A program made the translations under genes and the position numbers. DNA of 31,394 nucleotides from the IMG/VR virus record IMGVR_UViG_3300017755_000047, positions 1 to 31,394 of that record; one strand, written 5' to 3'. Below are positions 1-7,340 of this stretch, in pieces. The DNA comes from a virus. Numbering within the stretch: the stretch's first letter is position 1; every line of letters starts with the position of its first letter. The notes under the pieces were generated by a model. It saw nothing but the letters and a program-made list of their open reading frames with translations. It was not told the origin of the DNA and ran no database searches.

Positions 1-1
1 C

Positions 2-997
2 AATGGTAATCTAAACCTGAAAGTGACGGGTGACTATAATATTGATGTTGGTGGCAACATGAACCTCAATGTCGCGGGTAATAAGGTTGAGGCGATTGAA
101 CACAATCACAAGACCACCGTAACGGGTAACTCAACCTACACCACCAAGAAGACCAAGACAACCAAGACGATTGGTACTCATACGGACATCATGTTAGCAG
201 ACAACAACCAGTTTGTCAAGTTTGATCAGACAAACTATGTTGAGGGTAATATAGAGATAGCATCAGAAGATAATATCTTTGTGTCTGGTAAGGAGTCCTT
301 TGCGGTATCCTCTAAGAACACCAATATCACGGGTGCGAAGTATGTCTCTGTTCTGGGACAGAAGGGTGCAATCGGTGGTAAGAAGGTTGACTTCACTGGT
401 AATGTGTACCAAGGTAATGAAGGTGCATTGGCAGAATCTTCTGGTGCAATCTTCCACGGTACATTCAAGGGTATTGCAGACGAAGCGATTCGTTCCTATA
501 ATGCGAATGTGGCAGATGCAGCCAAGACTGCATTCCAAGCACAGAAGGCCGGAACTGCGGGTTCATTAGGAGCAGCGGGTGCTGCATCTGACCCAACTGT
601 CGCAGAGGCAACTAAGGTACAGGCAGCGATCACAGGTGAAGCCCCACTCACACCTATTCTTGTGGTCTCACATGCAACTTCAGGATCATACGCAATCAAG
701 AATGTCGTGGTGGATGCGGGAGACACTCTGAAGAATAAGATCCTGTTGACCGATGATTACGAACAGGTGTTTGATAAGATTCCGACAACCCAAGAGATTC
801 GATCAGCCTTCCGTAACTCTAGTACACGAGATAAGGTGGGTGGTATTCTTGTTTCCGAAGAAAGACTGAACCCAGACTATCAATCAAAAACACCTCCTGC
901 CATCGGTAGGACAGTAAAGAAATCACCATCATCTAGATTTGGATTTGAACCTATTGGTAATGCGGTAGAGAACAGAGGGAAGAGATTTACACCATGA
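2..997 (+). CDS. 5: Baseplate central spike protein gp5, C-terminal part (5' end outside window)
   Basis: The frame is open to the left edge, so this is the 3' part of a longer gene; the internal GTG at 23 is not taken as the start. The first visible residues form VxGxxxxx octads (VTGDYNID, VGGNMNLN, then VAGNKVEA), the signature of the T4 gp5 C-terminal triple-stranded beta-helix that forms the membrane-piercing needle under the tail tube. The lysozyme domain lies outside the window and cannot be judged. After about 130 residues of beta-helix-like sequence comes an Ala/Gly-rich segment and roughly 150 residues without octads, ending in a basic tail (ENRGKRFTP). In T4 the needle ends soon after the helix and is capped by gp5.4, so this extension is unusual. 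The stop overlaps the next start as ATGA, and gp25 and gp6 follow. Confidence 0.85.
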   Translation, partial: NGNLNLKVTGDYNIDVGGNMNLNVAGNKVEAIEHNHKTTVTGNSTYTTKKTKTTKTIGTHTDIMLADNNQFVKFDQTNYVEGNIEIASEDNIFVSGKESFAVSSKNTNITGAKYVSVLGQKGAIGGKKVDFTGNVYQGNEGALAESSGAIFHGTFKGIADEAIRSYNANVADAAKTAFQAQKAGTAGSLGAAGAASDPTVAEATKVQAAITGEAPLTPILVVSHATSGSYAIKNVVVDAGDTLKNKILLTDDYEQVFDKIPTTQEIRSAFRNSSTRDKVGGILVSEERLNPDYQSKTPPAIGRTVKKSPSSRFGFEPIGNAVENRGKRFTP

Positions 998-1587
998 TAG
1001 TATTAGTTGATCCGGTATACAATCCAGAGTTCCGCAGTGACATAAACTCTTCAACCAGACTTGCGCCTGGGATTACCATTGCCAAGTTCCTTGGTGCGTA
1101 TGGTGACAGAACATCTTTCAATCATGTGGCAAGTAAAGATTCCAGACTACAGATTGCTCGTAACCTGTACATGCAAGCAGAGGCCATGAGGATTAACAAT
1201 GGCAACACCGAGAACTTCAATGATGTCCGACTGATCGTATCGGAAGGTGTCTTTGACCTAAAGACTATTGATCTGTCTGATGATGCGATGGGTAAAAAGG
1301 GTAACGGTAGATTAGTATACTATCAAGTCATTGATAGAGAAGGTAATATTGACCTAGAGAAGACCTTTGATGTTGCTGAGTATTGGAAGGATTACATCAA
1401 CTTTGGTACTCTCTACTTGGACTATGACACATACAATATTGATGGTAGTGTGACAGCACAGATTGGTCTGGAGTTTCCGAATATGCCAGCGACATTTGAT
1501 GTCACCTTTGATCGTAATGTAGAAACTTATTTCAATAATGAGTTGATGAGTGGTGACGAATTAGTAGAAATCAAAGAAAAAGATTAA
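994..1587 (+). CDS. Conserved hypothetical protein between gp5 and gp25 (197 aa)
   Basis: I do not recognise a confident family. The ATG overlaps the gp5 stop by four bases (ATGA), so translation is probably coupled to gp5. The N-terminal third (APGITIAKFLGAYGD, then RLQIARNLYMQAEAM) faintly recalls the leader of M15-type peptidases found in marine phage tail genes. The His and Asp metal ligands of such enzymes are not evident, so no activity is proposed. The C-terminal half looks beta-rich and acidic. No signal peptide or membrane segment is seen. Its position inside the hub/wedge cluster suggests a baseplate protein, perhaps associated with the gp5 spike. The protein ends in a short Lys/Glu tail (VEIKEKD). 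Confidence 0.75.
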   Translation: MIVLVDPVYNPEFRSDINSSTRLAPGITIAKFLGAYGDRTSFNHVASKDSRLQIARNLYMQAEAMRINNGNTENFNDVRLIVSEGVFDLKTIDLSDDAMGKKGNGRLVYYQVIDREGNIDLEKTFDVAEYWKDYINFGTLYLDYDTYNIDGSVTAQIGLEFPNMPATFDVTFDRNVETYFNNELMSGDELVEIKEKD

Positions 1588-1596
1588 ATAAAAGGT

Positions 1597-1604
1597 TATA
1601 AATA
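1597..1604 (+). promoter_or_regulatory. T4-type late promoter box TATAAATA upstream of gp25
   Basis: This is a perfect match to the T4 late promoter -10 octamer recognised by the gp55 sigma factor. It lies in the 22-base gap between the 197-aa gene and gp25. The box ends 5 bases before the gp25 ATG, so the expected transcription start falls on or beside the ATG. Transcripts from here would lack a leader for gp25 but would supply gp6 and downstream genes normally. A weak AAAGG at 1591-1595 could serve as ribosome-binding site on read-through mRNA. Confidence 0.7.
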
Positions 1605-1609
1605 GTACT

Positions 1610-2059
1610 ATGGCAATACGTAGAGCATTCGCACAAGAAGATAGAGATCTCCAGACAGCCTCGATTAGTACTACGAGGGTGCGGGACTATGTCGATATTG
1701 ATTTGACTTTTAAGGCAAAACCTTCTAGTGGAGAGATCTTCAAGAAGAATGGTGCTGCATCAGTCAAACAGGCGATCAAGACACTGGTTATGACCAATCT
1801 CTTGGAGAAACCTTTTCGTCCACGATTTGGTGGTAACATAAGGGCACAACTGTTTGAGTTGGCTGACCGTGGCAAGTCTTCAGTTCTGCGTAGAAATATC
1901 ATACAAAATATTCAGGTGTTTGAACCAAGGGCAGAGATCATAGATGTGATCGTGAATCTGCAACCTGATAGACATAGTTTAGATGTAACTATTAAGTTTA
2001 AGGTAGTAAATACTGATGAGGAAGTCGAGTTTACTACCACACTAGCAAGGTTAAGATAA
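1610..2059 (+). CDS. 25: Baseplate wedge protein gp25 (lysozyme-like fold family)
   Basis: The product belongs to the gp25 family, small sheath-proximal wedge proteins that join gp6 and gp53 in the inner baseplate and help nucleate sheath assembly. The length (149 aa) is close to T4 gp25 (132 aa). The diagnostic core is present: a segment at about residues 58-75 running from TNLLEKPFRPRFGG, followed by LFEL, and the EPR motif (FEPRAEI) near residue 107, typical of gp25 and type VI TssE proteins. It ends in a beta-rich segment. The start at 1610 follows a TATAAATA box by only 5 bases. gp6 begins two bases after the stop, as is common in marine T4-like phages, whereas in T4 itself gene 25 is elsewhere. 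Confidence 0.95.
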   Translation: MAIRRAFAQEDRDLQTASISTTRVRDYVDIDLTFKAKPSSGEIFKKNGAASVKQAIKTLVMTNLLEKPFRPRFGGNIRAQLFELADRGKSSVLRRNIIQNIQVFEPRAEIIDVIVNLQPDRHSLDVTIKFKVVNTDEEVEFTTTLARLR

Positions 2060-2060
2060 C

Positions 2061-3887
2061 ATGGCAACAACAATCAAATCCACATCATTAGACTTTGATG
2101 CGATTAAGAATAACCTCAAGACTTTTCTTGCTCAGAAAGAAGAGTTTCAGGATTATAACTTTGAGGCATCTGGACTGTCTAATATTCTAGATGTTCTGGC
2201 GTACAATACCCATTATAATGGTTTGACCGCCAACTTTGCCTTGAACGAATCTTTCCTTGGGACTGCACAACTGCGTAGTTCTATCATCTCCTTGGCAGAG
2301 GGAATAGGATATATTCCAGACTCAAAGACTTCCTCTCAAGCAATCATTAAGATGTCCATTAATCTTAGTGGTGTGACAGATCGTCCCAACACGGTACAAT
2401 TAAATGATGGTTTCAAGTTCAATGCGACTGTCGATGAAACGGAGTATGTGTTCCAGACCATAGAAGACCTTACTGCCACAGATAACGGTGAAGGTCTGTA
2501 TATATTTACTGACGCCTCTGGGGAAAGTAACATCAAGGTCTACGAGGGAACTCAACGAGTCAAAACCTTCCTTGTGACCCAACAAGAAGAGAACCCAGTC
2601 TATATCATACCCGATACTGAGATGGATATTTCTACTGCGGTTGTGCGTGTATATGAGTCACCATCTTCTTCTCAGTTTACTACATATACCAACCTATTGT
2701 CCGCTACGACAATCAATGCTAACTCTACTCTATTCATATTGAAAGAATCTCCTAATGGATTCTTTGAACTGACCTTTGGTAATGGTACAACATTGGGTCG
2801 TTCACCAGCCGCTGGTAGCAAGGTTACGGTCACCTATCTGGCATCAGGTGGTAGTGCTGGTGATACTGCCAAGACATTTGAACCTCAGAGTCCAATCACT
2901 GTTGCTGGTGTATCGTACAACGCATCAGTAACTACTGTCGCCAATGCTGTTGGTGGCGGTGAAAAAGAATCTATAGAATCTATTCGTCAGAATGCTCCCT
3001 TCCAGTATGCATCTCAAAACCGAATGGTAACAGCCGTAGACTATACCGCACTGGTACTACAAAACTTCTCAACACTGATCAAGGACATCACATCCTTTGG
3101 TGGTGAAGAAGCGATCAACCCAGTCTTTGGTTCCGTCTTCATATCAATACTATTCAACTCCGATGTTGATGACACTACGATACAGGTAACAAAGGACTCT
3201 ATCATTGATCTTGCCGCACAGTTATCTGTCGCATCATTTAATGTACAGTTTGATGATCCAGTCAAGACCTTTGTTGAGACCGAGTTATTTTTCCAGTTCA
3301 ATCAGAACCTCACAACTCTGTCTCGCAACACGATTCAGGACAATGTGACTCAAGCAGTGTTTGATTATTTTGATACGAATACGGGTAACTTTAATCAGTC
3401 ATTCCGACGATCAAATCTATTGACTTTGATTGATGATGTTAGTCCTGCGATTCTATCGTCCCGAGCCACAGTGCGTATGCAGAGACGGTTTACTCCGACA
3501 TTGACACTAGCACAAGATCATGTAATGAGATACGCGACAATTATTGCAATCCCTGACGATATAAACCATGTGATTACATCTACCGCTTTTACATTGCAAA
3601 ATAAAACCTGTGTGTTAAGAAATAAACTCGGAACGAATAAACTAGAGGTATTTGATCAAGATGAACGCGCAGTCATTGTAGATAATGTAGGAGACTACGA
3701 TGGGGATACCGTCAGAATCGTTGGTTTGCGTATCGACAACTTTGTTGGTTCCGATCAGTTCATTAAGGTGTCTGTAACTCCTGCCAACCAGAGTGCCCTG
3801 ACTCCTCTAAGAAATGATGTCTTGGAGTTTGATGGTAGTAGATCATTCTCTCGTATCGTAGACGTAGAGCCTGGGGTTACTAACTAA
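2061..3887 (+). CDS. 6: Baseplate wedge protein gp6
   Basis: This 608-aa protein matches the gp6/J-like wedge family that forms the continuous inner ring of the contractile-tail baseplate (T4 gp6 is 660 aa). The N-terminal region is diagnostic: DFDAIKNNLKTFLA at about residues 12-25, then a segment around residues 38-58 with GLSNILDVLAYNTHYN, and an alpha-helical stretch ending in AEGIGYIP. The middle has an Ig-like or beta-rich section (about 95-300) and a conserved segment near 315-335 (RQNAPFQYASQNRMVTAVDY) like that in gpJ/gp6 proteins. It sits directly after gp25 and its stop codon overlaps the next start as TAATG. The C-terminal 100 residues (about 500-608) form a separate beta-rich part. 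No frameshift is seen. Confidence 0.95.
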   Translation: MATTIKSTSLDFDAIKNNLKTFLAQKEEFQDYNFEASGLSNILDVLAYNTHYNGLTANFALNESFLGTAQLRSSIISLAEGIGYIPDSKTSSQAIIKMSINLSGVTDRPNTVQLNDGFKFNATVDETEYVFQTIEDLTATDNGEGLYIFTDASGESNIKVYEGTQRVKTFLVTQQEENPVYIIPDTEMDISTAVVRVYESPSSSQFTTYTNLLSATTINANSTLFILKESPNGFFELTFGNGTTLGRSPAAGSKVTVTYLASGGSAGDTAKTFEPQSPITVAGVSYNASVTTVANAVGGGEKESIESIRQNAPFQYASQNRMVTAVDYTALVLQNFSTLIKDITSFGGEEAINPVFGSVFISILFNSDVDDTTIQVTKDSIIDLAAQLSVASFNVQFDDPVKTFVETELFFQFNQNLTTLSRNTIQDNVTQAVFDYFDTNTGNFNQSFRRSNLLTLIDDVSPAILSSRATVRMQRRFTPTLTLAQDHVMRYATIIAIPDDINHVITSTAFTLQNKTCVLRNKLGTNKLEVFDQDERAVIVDNVGDYDGDTVRIVGLRIDNFVGSDQFIKVSVTPANQSALTPLRNDVLEFDGSRSFSRIVDVEPGVTN

Positions 3888-4894
3888 TGGGAACCAAGAA
3901 CGATGATACTTTATCGGATCTGAATAGACGAGATATTGCCTTTCCTAAGCACCATGTATCAACGGTGTTACCGGAGTTCTTTGGTTCTACCTATCCTAAA
4001 CTGATCACTCTATTAGACCAGTATTACGAGTTTGAGGATGGGAATGATTCCCCTGCTCGACTTGCAAATGACTTGTTTTACAACCGAGACATTACTCAGG
4101 CAGACCTTGATCTTCTGTCTTATATTGAAGACGAACTCTTACTGGGTCAGTCGTACTTTGAAGGGTTTGCAGACAAACGGGCTGCGGCAAAGTATTCAAA
4201 TACTCTGTATCGTTCTAAGGGTACCAAGTATTCTATTCAACAGTTCTTCCGAACCTTCTTTAGTATTGACCCCGAAGTGATTTATACTAAAGAACAAGTA
4301 TTCAAGGTGGGTGAAACTGGATCTGAGATTGGTTTTAACTCTCAGAAGTTTATCACTGACAACAAATTATACCAGACTTTCGCTATCCTTGTCAGGTCTG
4401 AAATCGCGTTTAATAAGTGGAAAGAACCTTACAAACTGTTTGTACATCCGGCTGGTATGTTTGTTGGTAGTCAGGTTCAGATCGTATCTGCGGTAGAAGA
4501 TGCTCTGACAGCCCCTCAAGTTATTATTGCACCTCCACCACCTATTGTGATAGAGAACAATGCAAGTTTTGGTGAACTAGCAACTCTTGATTTGACCGCA
4601 TTGGTGGATGACCTATATAGTGATTCAGATGGTATGTTATCAAGAATTAACCCAGTACTTACTGATTTGAGAACATTCTCTCTTGATCAGATTCAAACAA
4701 TTGAGAATCAGTATTCTTCATTGCGTGAAGCGCAGACTGCGACATCACCCACATTCGATGATTCGGATCAGTTTGAGACGAATGGTATGGATATGAGTAA
4801 TAACTTCTTCTTTGAGACGATGGATCAAGAGAAACATATTTTCTATAGTGGTGATTCAGATCAGTATGTAAAACAATTGCTAATTGGCACCTAA
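3887..4894 (+). CDS. 7: Short gp7-type baseplate wedge protein (equivalent of the T4 gp7 C-terminal domain)
   Basis: The 335-aa product occupies the gene 7 slot after gp6, with a TAATG overlap. From my recall of T4 gp7, its last ~350 residues carry the same landmarks in order: an acidic helix region (LPEFFGSTYPKLITLLDQYY, about 28-47), ADKRAAAKY, a STKG-like element (YRSKGTKYSIQQFFRTFF, near 104-121), and a KWKEPYKLFVHPAG segment near residue 185. T4 gp7 is about three times longer, so the N-terminal propeller and middle domains are missing here. In T4, gp7 holds together the wedge and contacts gp8, gp10 and gp6. After residue 210 there is a Pro-rich linker (IAPPPP) and an acidic Asp/Ser-rich tail. 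An alternative label is simply virion structural protein. Confidence 0.75.
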   Translation: MGTKNDDTLSDLNRRDIAFPKHHVSTVLPEFFGSTYPKLITLLDQYYEFEDGNDSPARLANDLFYNRDITQADLDLLSYIEDELLLGQSYFEGFADKRAAAKYSNTLYRSKGTKYSIQQFFRTFFSIDPEVIYTKEQVFKVGETGSEIGFNSQKFITDNKLYQTFAILVRSEIAFNKWKEPYKLFVHPAGMFVGSQVQIVSAVEDALTAPQVIIAPPPPIVIENNASFGELATLDLTALVDDLYSDSDGMLSRINPVLTDLRTFSLDQIQTIENQYSSLREAQTATSPTFDDSDQFETNGMDMSNNFFFETMDQEKHIFYSGDSDQYVKQLLIGT

Positions 4895-4900
4895 AACCCT

Positions 4901-4908
4901 TATAAATA
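4901..4908 (+). promoter_or_regulatory. T4-type late promoter box TATAAATA upstream of the gp10-like fibre gene
   Basis: This exact late octamer lies in the 36-base gap after the gp7-type gene. The predicted transcription start near 4914 gives a leader of about 17 bases. The leader contains GGATTAG (4921-4927) as a possible ribosome-binding site before the ATG at 4931. Confidence 0.75.
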
Positions 4909-4930
4909 TATAAAACAAACGGATTAGAAA

Positions 4931-5956
4931 ATGGCACGACAAACTATAAATCGTGGAACAACAGCGAATGATGGTACAGGGGATACCCTGCGTACTGCTG
5001 CCCAGAAGATTAATGAGAATTTCACTGAATTATATTTATCAGTGGGTGGGGATACTGCATCAGTATCCTTGACTGAAGGTGGTGTTCTATTTGAAGGACA
5101 GACTGAAGACGCTTTTGAGACTCTGTTGCAAGTCGTAGAACCGACTGCGGATAGAAACATCTACCTTCCAGATAGCAGTGGTACGATACTCCTAGATTCG
5201 GGTGTACAGACTCTGACGAATAAGACTCTGACAGCTCCTGTTTTGACATTACCACAGATTAATGATACCTCTCTTAATCACCAGTATGTTTTTGGTGTCA
5301 ATGAACTTTCGGCAGACCGCACGATAACTCTACCTGCTCTTGGTGCTAGTGACACATTTGTATTTGCAAATGCGACTCAGACCTTGACCAATAAGACTAT
5401 TGATGCACTTACATTCTCTAATCCAACACTTCACGGTCTGGCCAATGGTGGTTTACTATTGGACAGTTCAGGTAATGAATACACAAAGTTTGCGAATGTT
5501 TCTAATGCAGTGAACTTCCTAACAATCACCAATGCTGCGACTGGTGGTGGTGCTGCACTTGATGTAGATGGAGACGATGCTAACATCAGTCTTAAAATAG
5601 GTGCCAAGGGTACTGGTGCTGTAGAGATTGTAAATAAACTAGTTCTTGAAAAGGGAACAGATGTTGCATCTACCACGGCAATTGATCTGACCGAACCACT
5701 GACTATCTTCAACTCCGGTAGTAAGATTGTTCCTACTATTGCTGATGGCACTATCCAAGGAGAGTCTAAGATATTTTCAAATGTTGGAGCGGGTGAAGTA
5801 AACCTAACTCCTGTGGGTGGCACATCAAATATCTTTGGTATTGACTCTGGTAATGGGTTCATTAAATTTCTTGAAGGTCAGGGATGTCATCTGGTCTGGA
5901 ATAACACAAAAAGTAAATGGTTCTTCGTGGCCAATAACGGCACGGTAACAGGGTAA
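4931..5956 (+). CDS. Fibre-like baseplate protein with gp9/gp10-type N-terminal attachment motif
   Basis: Residues 5-32 contain NRGTTANDGTGDTLRTAAQ followed by KINENFTELY. This TGD-(x)n-KIN-x-NF-x-x-LY pattern is shared by the N-termini of T4 gp10 and gp9, which attach short and long tail fibres to the baseplate. The rest (341 aa in total) is beta-rich with repeated phrases typical of trimeric phage fibres: QTLTNKTLTAP and QTLTNKTIDAL (about 95-105 and 150-160), LPDSSGTILLDSG and LLLDSSGNEYTKF. The C-terminus (LVWNNTKSKWFFVANNGTVTG) resembles a small capping beta-domain. It lies between the gp7-type gene and gp8, whereas in T4 genes 9 and 10 follow gene 8. It probably projects from the wedge as a short fibre or connector. 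Calling it gp9 or gp10 outright is not justified. Confidence 0.8.
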   Translation: MARQTINRGTTANDGTGDTLRTAAQKINENFTELYLSVGGDTASVSLTEGGVLFEGQTEDAFETLLQVVEPTADRNIYLPDSSGTILLDSGVQTLTNKTLTAPVLTLPQINDTSLNHQYVFGVNELSADRTITLPALGASDTFVFANATQTLTNKTIDALTFSNPTLHGLANGGLLLDSSGNEYTKFANVSNAVNFLTITNAATGGGAALDVDGDDANISLKIGAKGTGAVEIVNKLVLEKGTDVASTTAIDLTEPLTIFNSGSKIVPTIADGTIQGESKIFSNVGAGEVNLTPVGGTSNIFGIDSGNGFIKFLEGQGCHLVWNNTKSKWFFVANNGTVTG

Positions 5957-5960
5957 TAAA

Positions 5961-7328
5961 ATGGCGATTGTAACTAATAGACTAAAAAAGCAAGTTATTA
6001 AGAGTCTTCAGGCTGACTTTAATCTTGCGTCTGAAGATTATTATGCGGTAATTGGTCGTTCCGAAGATTGGAACGACTCTGATATTGCACCCACGGCAAT
6101 AAATACTCAGAGAGAAGAGCGAAACTTTAGGTTATCTGCTCAGTCGGGTAAGGCCATTGTTGACCTATCCTTTGTTGTACCACGATATAACTGGTCATCC
6201 GGTGCAATCTATTCAGCATATGATGATGCACAAGTTGGTTATCCAGCACAAACATACTATGTAATGAATGACAATAACCAAGTATACATGTGTATTCAAC
6301 AGTCTATGAATGCTGCTGGAAACGCACAGGTATCAACTGTACAACCTTCCGGTAATACAACGGGTGTTCCGTTTGATACTGCTGATGGTTATATTTGGAA
6401 GTTCTTATACTCTATTAGTGCATTGGATGCAACCAAGTTTGTTTCTGCCAACTATCTTCCCGTGAAGTTACAAGGTGCGACTAACCCAGATTCTCCTGCT
6501 CCTGATGTTGAACAACTTGCTGTACAGACTGCTGCGATTTCTGGTCAGATTGTAGGTTACTATGTAGACTCCGGTGGTGCTGGATATACATCAGATCCCA
6601 CTATCACCGTTGTAGGTAATGGCACGAAGGCAAAGGCTGGTGCGACTACTTCTGGTGGACAGGTTGTAAAGGTAGAACTAATTGATAGTTCTGGTTCTTA
6701 CACATTAGGTTCTGGGTATGACTATGCCAATGTTGTTGTATCAGGTGGTGGATCACCCAGCAAACCCGCAGCGGTAAGAGCAATCTTATCAACTCCTTTA
6801 GGACTTGGAGGTGATCCAAGAGATGACCTTCGTTCCACTGCAATTATGTTCAACGTAAAACCAGAGGGTACTGTTAATGGTGACTTTATTGTAGGAAATG
6901 ACTTCCGTCAAGTTGGTTTGATGAAAGGATTAAAGGATTCTGCTGCTGGTGTTGACTTCACTGAGGCCAACGGTAAATTTCTAAAGCAACTAGACCTCTC
7001 TAGTGTAACGAGTGGATTTACTGCTGATAATACAATCCAAGGTGCTACTTCCAATATTAAGGCACTGATAGATAGAGCAGACTCTGGAGGAAACGGTGGT
7101 ATTTGGTATCACCAAACCGAAGAAACTGGATTCGGTGACTTCGCTGCTGGTGAGAACATTACAGAAATTGATGGTAACGGAGCAGGCGTATTGAATGCTT
7201 CTATTACTCCTTACATAGACCCTGAGATTGATGCGTTTTCCGGTGAACTTTTGTATGTTGATAACCGTGCTGCGGTTACTCGTTCAACAGATCAGACCGA
7301 AGATATCAAAATCGTAATACAAATATAA
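5961..7328 (+). CDS. 8: Baseplate wedge protein gp8 with internal glycine-rich insertion
   Basis: The wedge protein gp8 is recognisable at both ends. Residues 47-80 contain SGKAIVDLSFVVPRYNW, matching the VIPRRDW element of T4 gp8. FDTADGYIWKFLYSIS near residue 140 matches DGYVWEYLFEI. The C-terminus SGELLYVDNRAAVTRSTDQT plus EDIKIVIQI matches the T4 ending SGEMIYMENRPP...DQTEEINI. At 455 aa it is about 120 longer than T4 gp8 (334 aa). The extra length is largely a Gly-rich beta segment at about 198-275 (GGAGYTSDPTITVVGNG, then GSGYDYANVVVSGGG). gp8 dimers clamp the outer wedge against gp7, which fits the short gp7 gene just upstream. The start at 5961 follows CAGGGTAA in the end of the preceding gene. 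Confidence 0.93.
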   Translation: MAIVTNRLKKQVIKSLQADFNLASEDYYAVIGRSEDWNDSDIAPTAINTQREERNFRLSAQSGKAIVDLSFVVPRYNWSSGAIYSAYDDAQVGYPAQTYYVMNDNNQVYMCIQQSMNAAGNAQVSTVQPSGNTTGVPFDTADGYIWKFLYSISALDATKFVSANYLPVKLQGATNPDSPAPDVEQLAVQTAAISGQIVGYYVDSGGAGYTSDPTITVVGNGTKAKAGATTSGGQVVKVELIDSSGSYTLGSGYDYANVVVSGGGSPSKPAAVRAILSTPLGLGGDPRDDLRSTAIMFNVKPEGTVNGDFIVGNDFRQVGLMKGLKDSAAGVDFTEANGKFLKQLDLSSVTSGFTADNTIQGATSNIKALIDRADSGGNGGIWYHQTEETGFGDFAAGENITEIDGNGAGVLNASITPYIDPEIDAFSGELLYVDNRAAVTRSTDQTEDIKIVIQI

Positions 7329-7340
7329 TAAGGTATAGAG

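Noticed and set aside
6098-6105. AATAAATA, a NATAAATA match inside gp8
   Set aside because: It lies mid-gene with no gene start downstream for over 1.2 kb, and is explained by the codons for Ala-Ile-Asn-Thr.
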